Shown here one piece after another: positions 56,118 to 64,000 of a stretch of 64,000 nt of DNA (positions within the stretch are counted from its first letter, which is position 1; the number at the start of each line of letters is the position of its first letter). The stretch covers positions 50,364,986-50,428,985 of the forward strand of contig OW804097.1 in assembly GCA_942159475.1 (NCBI GenBank), read 5' to 3'. Under the pieces are notes generated by a model. The model was not told where the DNA came from and did no database searches. It was given only the letters and a program-made list of their open reading frames with translations. A program made the position numbers and the translations under genes. This DNA is from Sthenelais limicola (taxonomy: Eukaryota > Annelida > Polychaeta > Phyllodocida > Sigalionidae).

Positions 56118-56240
56118 GCTGATGTCGTTAATCCACAGACCATGAAAAGTGTCATCCAAGCATGTGGAACTAACTTAGTCGCCTTGGAGATGGGAGGAAA
56201 CAAGTTCAGGGGATTCAATGTTATCCTCAATGCTTTAATA
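56118..56240 (+). CDS. FBXL6: FBXL6-like exon: leucine-rich repeats
   Basis: Acceptor TTTTTCATTCCAG ends at 56117; donor GTAAGT follows 56240. 41 codons in phase 0, including MKSVIQACGTNLVALEMGGN and FNVILNALI. The repeats are less regular than the preceding ones, as in FBXL6, whose central LRRs are divergent. The LRR surface would hold the ubiquitination substrate. Confidence 0.88.
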
Positions 56241-56612
56241 GTAAGTCTTGGCCATTGATACTTTTCTTGTATTTCCGAAACATTATAACCTCTCAACTTA
56301 TAACATTGAGTGAATGAACAGCTATATATGTCTACCTGTTCATGGCATAGGGTTGGAGGCTACTCCATCTTATTTCCCTTTCTATATGAATTATTAATAT
56401 ATTAATTCTGTTATGCTGTTAATTGTCTAGTTTTAGTTTTAAAGAAGCGAATTCTGATGTACTTCTGTCTAGTTCTTGATTTAAGGAAAACTGTTTCTGT
56501 TGCACTGTTGTCTATCTCGATATTCAAGGGAAATGATCTCTTTTGTACTAGATTTGTGTCTCAGAAGTTGTTCTGTTTTGTGTTCAATAATATCTTACTT
56601 CACCTGTTTCAG

Positions 56613-56777
56613 GAGAGCTGCCCCAATCTGGAAGTGTTAGACGTCAGCAACTCCCTCTTCTCCACAGACTTTATGATGCTCAACATAGAGAAGCTGCAGT
56701 CTAGTCTGCGCAAAATCCGCGTTCTCAGATTCGCCAATTCTAAATTTAGAGCGACTACAGCTTCTTCCAGAGCTCAG
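56613..56777 (+). CDS. FBXL6: FBXL6-like exon: leucine-rich repeats, last exon in window
   Basis: Acceptor CACCTGTTTCAG ends at 56612; donor GTATGT follows 56777. 55 codons in phase 0: ESCPNLEVLDVSNSLFST, then LQSSLRKIRVLRFANSKF. The LRR domain is not finished, so at least one more exon must lie beyond 64000. No candidate with matching phase was recognised in 56778-64000. Confidence 0.88.
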
Positions 56778-56889
56778 GTATGTTTTTAAATATTGTTTTA
56801 CCAAGACTAATTTAATCTTTCCTCCAGGCAGTCTGGTTTCCATGACTGATCCGTACTCTGACTTCGTCTGTGGTTTATCCCCAGGCAGG

Positions 56890-57275
56890 ATAGGACAATC
56901 ACATATGTGTAGTGTATTGTATCAACCCTTTTTATATATTGCTATCCATATGTACCTCTGCCGAGTATGCCCGCGCATAATTATGTGATCTTATAAATAT
57001 ATCTGCGCTTGATTATGCGTATATAGAATCTCCACTAGGTGGGGTTAATATTCATGTAATACTTCTTTTAATATTTCCTTTATATCTTCATTTCTGTAAG
57101 CATCATTAATAATACAGACACCATTTTGTATTCCTACCGTATGCATCATATCCTCCTCTTGTTAAAATAAAGAACAGAGTTTGAACACAATTTGAACTTT
57201 GTTTCTTATTTGTAAAGATTCTCCTCCTCAAACTCACCCCGGGTCATTACAATTGGTGCTGTGACCTATTTGAGG
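56890..57275 (+). mobile_element. Candidate LTR fragment with primer-binding site
   Basis: LTR-like signals in order: TTATAAATATA (about 56989), AATAAAG (about 57167), an end at CATTACA (about 57241-57247), and immediately ATTGGTGCTGTGACC, where TGG...GACC resembles the primer-binding sites of BEL/Pao-type elements. The 5' end and any second LTR were not found, and the ORF1-only element inserts at 57326. It could be a solo or truncated LTR element. Confidence 0.4.
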
Positions 57276-57625
57276 AGTAAAATTGATTATTTCTTCTTAT
57301 TATTTTAATAAGATACTGTATCCTGGATTCCGGTTTGGATAGAAGTGTCAAAAGTCGGTTGGAGCCTTGCTCCTCCTTTTTTCCCTTTCAGATCGGTTTA
57401 TACAGTGCAGAGTACTCCCAAAAGAAGTTTAAATGTTGTATGAATGTACAAGGAAAAAAAGGACTGTCAGCAAAGTGGATATACAATTCGTTTAGAGAAA
57501 TTCTAGAGGCTTTTGTGTGGGAGACAACAGGTGCTGCTAAACTCCTGGGCTTCGACCATTACTGCACCCTGGAGCACATGTGCTACATAAAGTGACTCGG
57601 CCATTCTGCCATAGATAAAGGACTA

Positions 57626-57836
57626 CTGTAAACGTATTTATTTTCGCGCAGATAAATTTTCGCGCACTAAGTACGTCGACACCTTTTCGCGGGGATTTAA
57701 ATTCGCGCAGCAAGGAAGTCTCATGCATTGTTTATGCAATAATTATACCTTTCGCGCAGGATTTATTTTCGCGCACAAAGGTGGGTGCGCGAAAATAGCG
57801 AAAATAAATACTGCGCGAACATTAATACGTTTACAG
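57626..57836. mobile_element. MITE, 211 bp, TA target
   Basis: CTGTAAACGTATTTATTTTC at the left end is matched, inverted and with few mismatches, at the right end (rightmost bases CGTTTACAG). Both ends are flanked by TA (57624-57625 and 57837-57838). The interior repeats TTCGCGCA several times in both orientations. TA duplication and no ORF point to a Tc1/mariner-type MITE. It lies inside the retroelement 57326-60251 and is therefore younger than that element's source copy or this insertion. Confidence 0.85.
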
Positions 57837-58134
57837 TATATGGTTAAAGATCTTTACTGAGGAAGTGTCATTTATGGCGGATTGATAGCTGGTGGATATA
57901 TTATGTCCTGAACTCTTAAGCAAAGAAGGAATAATGAGTGGATTAAATCTCCTGCGTAACGTCGAAACAAATTCTCCCTACATCGCAACGGAAGTAAAGT
58001 GACTGCATGCTGAGCAAGTGCAGGCGGAAGTGAAAGTCTAAAACAACAACAAACTGTATTGGCACGCCCCCTTGTGCCTAGAGTCCCTTGTCTGCACTTA
58101 TTCCTTAGTGTATTAGTATAGAGAGATCAGACTG

Positions 58135-58635
58135 ATGATGGATAATAGTGAAGAAAGCGATTTAAAAATGTCCAACAAAGCCATTGAGGAATTGAAGGGC
58201 TTGATAGCCGGAGTGGCAGCTCAGTGCACCAGCTTATCAGCACAACTGACAGATGTGCTTGGTCCTGTAGCAAAATTTGTGAGTGAAAACCAATATATAG
58301 CAGTTAAAAAATTAAAGGATGACAATATATTGAGAGATAAGGGCATAAACAACCTTGAAAGAAGTGTTACTGAAAGAGCTAACAATCTGATTATGGAAGA
58401 AATTATCGAGGACTTGAAGGAGCCTCAGGAAGAAACAAAGGAGGACCTAGGAAGGATTATCAATGAGGAAGATGACAAAATCAAAGAGGACCAAGGAAGG
58501 AAGCTTGACCCAGTGTTTCAGAATGCCTTGGGTATCCAAGGGATGCAGGTCAAGACTCTCTTCGGACTTGGGAAAACTGCGAACTCTACTGTGCTAGTTG
58601 AATCATTTCTTTTAATTTTGTGGCCTAATGGCTAA
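58135..58635 (+). CDS. ORF1-like protein of a retroelement (166 aa)
   Basis: MMDNSEESDLKMSNKAIEEL starts the frame; two adjacent ATG codons (58135, 58138) are possible starts. The region IEELKGLIAGVAAQCTSLSA aligns with the ORF at 2506. The centre is highly charged (EEIIEDLKEPQEETKEDLGR) and predicted helical, a coiled-coil candidate. The C-terminal third differs from the first copy. No RNA-recognition motif or zinc knuckle is visible. A likely role is an RNA-binding or multimerising ORF1p, but this is inference from element structure. Confidence 0.5.
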   Translation: MMDNSEESDLKMSNKAIEELKGLIAGVAAQCTSLSAQLTDVLGPVAKFVSENQYIAVKKLKDDNILRDKGINNLERSVTERANNLIMEEIIEDLKEPQEETKEDLGRIINEEDDKIKEDQGRKLDPVFQNALGIQGMQVKTLFGLGKTANSTVLVESFLLILWPNG

Positions 58636-59696
58636 CAGCTGAGAGCATATCGCACCAGCAAGTAGACAAAGTATTCTAGCCCTTTGTACTTTCGTTTTTG
58701 TTGTATTTTATGTCTAGATGGAATGATAATGAAGGTAGCCAGGGAGTTATTTTGGTTTCTTTTATTTTCGTAAGAATGGCCCCCCTCTCCCCAGGGATGA
58801 AGAATTGCATTGGTCGATGAGGTGAAGTTTAGAAAAGGAGGTTGAATTATAGTTATGGTATAGCAGTAGCCAGGAATGTTCCTTGCTAAGTCAGTAAATA
58901 TGATATAGTGACATGAATGCACAACACAATTGTATAATTCTTTTTTGTATTGCTATGAAGGTAAACATAATAATCCATATAATATAAAGCTAGAGCGATT
59001 TCTACAAAAAGAGGTAGAAAAGAAAAGGTAGAAAGAAGGGTTTCTTTGTCCCGAATGTTCTCGGAATTTGTTGTATTACAAACCACTTTACTGATCTGTA
59101 GAGGTCTGTCCCCCCTCTCTGGATGTCGTCGTATGTGGTTTGTGAAGGTATTTGGGCTGAAAATGTGATTTTGAAGCCTTTTTTAAATTGGGATATCCAC
59201 ACTCTATTTATAGCCTGGGAAAGCCCCTGTGAGATACTACGTCATTTCCCACAAACTACGTCCAGGGAAACCTAACTACAGAGATGCCAAGTTTAAAAAC
59301 CTCCTGTTTTATTAGAATTAATCAGGGACATGTTACATTTAGTGTGTAACGTTTAGCATCTACAGGTGTGATATTTAGCATCTCCAAATGGTTTTGCTGC
59401 TTAGATTAATGTGCAGAACGTCTCAAAATGCGTCTAACATCTCATGAGGACGCTATTGCGTCCTCTGTTGATACGATAGGAAGACACTATAGCGTCCTAT
59501 TCTGTGTATCAACTGAAGACGCCACCCTAACACTGTTTAAAGTGCAGCCTATGAGGTGTGGGGTCTGGGGCCCTAGGCGGGGCCCAGAATCCAGAGGGTT
59601 TTCCTTGCTCTGTGGTGCATTTTAAGCACTTTTGGGGGGTTAAATGTTGTTTCAAGGTAATTTCTGAGCTCCTTTTTTGTGGTTGATTCATGAGCA

Positions 59697-60065
59697 ACAG
59701 GGGGAGGGGGAGGGAAAGAAGAGGGGGGGAAGAGAGGAGGGATCGGATGTAGGGGAAAGGAGAGAGGGGAGGGAGAGAAAGCGGGGAGGGGGAGCATGAG
59801 GAAAAGGGGGGAGAGGGGGGAAAATCGGAGATAGGGTTGGGAGAGAAAAACAGAGGGGGAGTGGGAGGGAAAGAAGAGGGGGGAAAGAGAGGATGGAGAG
59901 GATGTAAGGGAGAGAGGGGAGGGAGAGAAAGCGGGGAGGGGGAGCATGAGGAAGAGGGGAGGGAGAAGGGGGGAATCAGAGATGGGGTTGGGAGAGAAAA
60001 ACAGGTATGAGGGACAGAGTAGAGGGGGAGGGAAACGAGGAAGAGGGGGAAGTGTGGGGAGAGAG
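59697..60065. repeat. Purine-rich (GGGA/GAGA) tract with internal duplication
   Basis: About 370 bp of nearly pure G/A on the + strand. A segment of about 165 bp (AGAGGGGAGGGAGAGAAAGC, then GGGGGAGCATGAGGAA) is duplicated. The minus-strand frame through it is only S/P/F low complexity. Such tracts can form triplex or G-quadruplex structures. Confidence 0.85.
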
Positions 60066-60499
60066 GGTCCCCGTCCGGAGGACGGGTACTTTGCTAGTGA
60101 ACAATAAGATTTCTTTATTGGAGGTTTCATCAGGAAATTATATTTTGATATGGTTAAGTATTAAAACAAGAGCGTTGTAAAAAAAATGTATCCGCTCTTG
60201 ACTGCTGGCTCTGTTTATTTATGAATAAAGACCCGGTGTTGGGGGGAAAAAAAGATACTGTATCCTGCAGACAAACAGGATATATATAATACTACATGTC
60301 CGATCATGGATATGCTAATCAACCCGCTTTAAGCGTGGAGAATATGAGAATACACAAAATTTTGTTGTGATAGTAGCTGGGTGGAAGTTTGCCAAAATTC
60401 ATGAAAATCGTGCACTTTGTGACAAGTCTTTGAAATTTGGTACACAGCTAGATATGGGTCTAAGGTTTTCAAAAACCACCGCATACAAATTGGGGTGGC

Positions 60500-61225
60500 C
60501 CCCTGGCGGCCATTATGTACAAAACCAATATTGCTGCCACCAGGCAACAAGAATGTCATATCTCAGCTCCTGATAGCATTAGAATCATGTATAATACCTC
60601 TTTATGTATGTTTTCAGGTAAGAGGAATACATTTCTGACCTTGTATTTTGATTTCAAGGTCATTTTCAAGGTCAAAATCCAATATGGCCACTGCCGGGAT
60701 AAAGAATGTCATATCCCAGCTCCTTTTAGCACCATATCCATATATAATACCAATTCTTCAGTTTTAAGAGTTTAATTTTCTCTTTCAAGCTCATATAAGT
60801 CATTCAAGGTCATTTTCAAGGTCAAAATCCAATATGGCTGCCACTGGGATAAAAGAATATCATATATCTCAGCTTCCTTTAGCACTATATCCAAGTGTAA
60901 TACCAGTTAGTCCATATTTTAAGGTGTGAGGAATCTATTTCAGAAGTTACTTTTCTGTTTCAAGGTCATACAAGGGTCATTTTCAAGGTCAAAATCCAAC
61001 ATGGCTGCCAGGGATAAAAGAAAGTTATATTTTGGCTCTCGTTAACACTATATCCAAGTGTAATACCAGTTCATCTATGTTTTTAGGTATGGGGAATCCA
61101 TTTCATGAGTCATTTTCCTGATTTAAGGTAATTTATGGTCATTTTCAAGGTTAAAATCCAATATGGCCTCTACAACAATACTAGAACATCATATCTCGAC
61201 TACTGTTGGCAATATATCCATGTAT
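60500..61225 (+). repeat. Tandem array of about 160-bp units, forward arm
   Basis: Four to five diverged units marked by CATTTTCAAGGTCAAAATCC at about 60661, 60810, 60978 and 61140, each followed by AATATGGC and a CATATCTCAGCTCC-like phrase. Spacing is 149-168 bp. Confidence 0.85.
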
Positions 61226-62999
61226 GAAACCAGTTTGTATATGTATAATCTCAAAGAGGCTCTGTGAAGTGTCTAGATATTGTGAAGAATACTCTTATTT
61301 ATTTTGTCCACTTATTTGGAACTCAATATAATACTCGGTACACAAATGTATTTAACACAAACAATTATTCTAGGACGTGATACCTTGAAAAAAAAAGAAC
61401 TCTAAGACAGTTACAGACAGTTACAAAATACAGAGAAAAAACCCTTAGGGTTGACTAAAGTTGGGCTATTATTCATTTCCATTTTCTTATCCACAACTTA
61501 AAGCATCAAGAAGAGCAATTTGTTGCTCAAGATATAACATTTATTAGTCTGGCAACTTTTGACTAAATGCTATCCAAATAGGGGTATAGAAAACATAGAT
61601 TTGATGGATACAATCCAGTTGACAAGGACAACAGAGTGCTTCCCCCAATAGCTGCAAAAGCGATAAAATTCCTATAAAATGCTGTCCTTGATATGTGATA
61701 AGTATGGTGAGTTTCTGTCTCTATCATCTGACCTTGAAGCAGTACAGGTTCTACCTTAGATATTGGATCAGTTGTTTCTAGAGACTGTTGGTAGAAACTG
61801 CAAGCATACATTGGGCATACCTGCTCAGGCTCCCCTGGCTCTACATACTCAAAGTACAGACATTATAAATATGATGAGTATTGCTGCATGAGTTATGGGC
61901 ATCGTGAACGAACACATGGAGATGTAGAAGTGACTGTTCTCTAATGTGTGGTCATGGCCATTGTTTTGACACACACATTAATTATGCCTGCTGTATGCCA
62001 GTCTTCTTGATCAATACATCTGAATGATGGCCCTTGATCTAAGTCAGTCTTCTTGACAGACATGGCAGTACTAGAGACCCACCCAGTCAACCATGATGTT
62101 TTCGTGGAAAGGAAGTAATAATGAGACCCACCACTGAAACATTGACTCAATGATGGATTGTTCCCTCAATTATTATGTAAATGCTCTCCAGCATAGGTTG
62201 AAAACCTCCCAATAGAAAGGGAAAAGACCAGCTGACTTAATCATCTGATTAATAAAATTCATTGATCAATCAACCTGAATGATAGCCCTTGGTCTGAGTC
62301 AGGAGTCCAGCATCAAGTTTCTAAAGGGGGATAGTTGGTAAAACGCCTCCATCATAAACAAAAGGAGGAGCAGGGCATAGTTTTGTAAAACTGAATTGCT
62401 GAGGGTCATTGTGTTTTTTTTTATTCCTCAAAAAAATAAAAAGTTTGCATCAGCCAGTGTCTTCAACTGCTGAACAGAATGAATTCCTTGGTACCTTAAG
62501 CTCTGTACAACCTTGTCAAAGAGGGTACAGTTGTGAAACTCCTCACATTGGATGGTGGCAAGGTCATAGACCAACAGATGGTGTGGTGCTGGCCATTGAT
62601 CTCTTCCCTGAACTTGGCCTTTCAGAGCAGTGGATCAGATTTGGATGAGGAAAAAATATATTAAGATACCCCAATCCCCCATATATTCGAAATATTTTGA
62701 CCTCAATATTGCCATGTTCTCCCATTTTTCCTTGCATTTGCACAGTGTAATGCTGTAATAGCAATGTTTGGGATTGTAGAAAAGACTGTATAAAATGCAT
62801 GAGCCCTCTTTCCTAAGGATACCATCTCCTTCAGTATACCCCAAGCCCCAAACATGGGTTGACATGTAGCAGCTCATCTCAAGTATTGGACTGTGCCAAT
62901 AATGTACAGTCAGAACAATGATGCAGACTTAGTGAATGAAGCATGGAAGCTCATATTCAACATGCTTTCACAATGCTTTATTTCAGCATGCTAAGCATG
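61226..62999. other. Spacer between the inverted arrays
   Basis: No transposase or other gene recognised. A direct repeat occurs at about 62020-62046 and 62275-62305 (TGAATGATRGCCCTTGRTCT). The frame at 62409-62648 has no recognisable domain. Confidence 0.4.
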
Positions 63000-63690
63000 C
63001 CTTGGGTAAGCTAACAGGAGCTGAGATACATGACATTTGTGTGATCTGGTGGGAGCCATATTGGATTTTGACCTTGAAAGTGACCTTGAATGACATTGAA
63101 GCAGAGAGGTAACTTCTGAAATGGATTCCTCACACCTTTAAATATAGACAAAAAGGTGTTATACATAGATATAGTGTAACAGGAGCTGAGATGACATTCT
63201 TTATCCTTTTAGTAGCTATATTGGATTTTGACCTTGAAAATGACCTTGAAACTGAAAAATTAGGTCAGAAATGGATTCCTTACACCTGAAAACATGGACT
63301 AACTGGTATTACACTTGAATATAGTGCTAAAGGGAGCTGAGCTACATGATATTCTTTTGTCCCAGTGGCGACCATATTGGATTTTTCCTTGAAAATGACC
63401 TTGAATGACTTATAACAACTTAAAAGAGAAAAGTAACTTCTGAAATGAATTCCTCACACCTTAAAACATAGGAGAATATGTATTATACATGGATATAGTT
63501 TTAACAGGAGCAGAGATATGACATTCTATACCCTGGCGGCATCCATATTGGATTTTGACCCTGAAAATGACCTTGAAACCAACACATGAGGTCAGAAATG
63601 GATTCCTCACACCTGAAAACATAGACAAAGAGATATTATTCATTAATCTAGTGCTATCAGGAGCTGAGATATAAGCCAGATGAAAACCCA
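63000..63690 (-). repeat. Tandem array of about 160-bp units, inverted arm
   Basis: Units marked by ATTGGATTTTGACCTTGAAA at about 63062, 63221, 63376 (degenerate) and 63546, each preceded by an AGGAGCTGAGATA phrase. This is the reverse complement of the unit in the 60.5-61.2 kb array. Confidence 0.85.
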
Positions 63691-64000
63691 TTATCATTAA
63701 CTGACACGATATCACCTGCAGCCTACAGTATTATGCTAACATCATTGTACACTGATACAATTGACTAGGCTTGATACTAGGTCTACCCATATGATTGTGC
63801 ACTAGATCAACCTGACCAAGCACACAAATATGGAGAATTCCAGCCCCCCCCCCCCCCACCGTTTTATTTACAAGTGAATAAATAAACATAATTCACCTAG
63901 ATCAGTGAATACAGCTTATGCCTGATGAGGGTCCTAACCCCGAAACCATGTGGTGCCAAACACACTCAGCCAGAGTGTGGAAGTGTTAACATTACAAATC
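63691..64000. other. Right edge, with structured motif
   Basis: A C run of about 15 near 63845-63857. A hammerhead-like core CTGATGA, GGG/CCC stem, GAAA at 63922-63945. A perfect hairpin CACACTC/GAGTGTG at 63961-63979. No gene. Confidence 0.4.

Larger units (their letters stand above)
57326..60251 (+). mobile_element. ORF1-only retroelement, copy 2, with 16-bp target duplication
   Basis: AAGATACTGTATCCTG occurs at 57310-57325 and again at 60252-60267, directly after the tail TGAATAAAGACCCGGTGTTGGGG plus seven A. This defines a complete retroposed unit of 2926 bp, starting GATTCCGGTTTGG. It has one ORF (58135-58635) related to the ORF at 2506, no endonuclease or RT, a MITE at 57626-57836 and a long purine tract at 59697-60065. 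The poly-A end and long target duplication indicate mobilisation by a LINE enzyme, probably the family of the minus-strand element at 5389-9700 that has the same 3' tail. Confidence 0.85.

Noticed and set aside
57335..57595. 86-codon frame near the start of the ORF1-only element
   Set aside because: Not conserved as a frame in the copy at 1843-2046, where the same DNA reads differently; probably 5' UTR.
59573..60130. 185-codon minus-strand frame rich in S, P, F and L
   Set aside because: It is the translation of a purine-rich simple tract with internal duplication.
1..64000. tRNA, rRNA or snRNA genes
   Set aside because: I looked for B-box-like GGTTCGA with a neighbouring acceptor stem and for conserved rRNA blocks and found nothing convincing.
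63500..64000. Further FBXL6-like exons downstream of 56777
   Set aside because: No stretch with acceptor, phase 0 and an LRR pattern was seen before the window ends.

Overview
The window is animal nuclear DNA, most likely from an aquatic invertebrate; I cannot fix the phylum. It is AT-rich and intron-rich, and dominated by transposable elements. The one recognisable host gene is an F-box/leucine-rich-repeat gene on the + strand, best matched to FBXL6. I find six exons: 17914-18120, 42058-42228, 42590-42779, 55576-55707, 56118-56240 and 56613-56777. All junctions have GT/AG sites and compatible phases, and the 3' exons lie beyond the right edge. Its introns are very large because they are full of mobile DNA.

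Left flank (1-17.9 kb): a possible promoter with paired YY1-type motifs (about 205-233); a short ORF1-only retroelement (1843-3525); a minus-strand endonuclease/reverse-transcriptase retrotransposon (5389-9700) that is frameshifted and cut by a 1.48 kb inverted-repeat element (6060-7537); a 1.2 kb inverted-repeat element (10195-11395); 27-bp minisatellites; and a recent 1.5 kb tandem duplication (14795-17847) carrying a 30-bp array made of palindromes plus a foldback element.

Intron 1 (18.1-42.1 kb): two nested Ty3/gypsy-type elements with resolvable boundaries. The outer one (18850-39345, target duplication ATCT, 227-bp LTRs) carries gag, protease, RT, RNase H, integrase, a small accessory ORF and an uninterrupted F-type envelope gene whose signal peptide appears to be split by a 186-nt intron. 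The inner one (30914-39213, 571-bp LTRs differing at 2 positions) lies inside the outer element's 3' LTR. It carries zinc-knuckle gag, pol and a truncated envelope that stops just after its furin-type site. gag/pol of both elements are broken by frameshifts and stop codons.

Intron 2 (42.8-55.6 kb): a nearly full-length EN-RT retrotransposon (ORF 44155-46881, frameshifted tail to 47026) and a 2.2 kb nonautonomous element with TTAA target duplication (52128-54330). The last part (56.8-64 kb) holds an LTR-like fragment with a primer-binding-site-like sequence, a second ORF1-only retroelement with a 16-bp target duplication (57326-60251) that itself contains a TA-flanked MITE, and a large inverted pair of about 160-bp tandem arrays (60.5-61.2 and 63.0-63.7 kb).

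The least ordinary items are the env-bearing nested pair, with its split signal peptide, two membrane segments and cysteine-rich tail; the ORF1-only elements that share a 3' tail with a separate EN-RT element; and the palindromic minisatellite.
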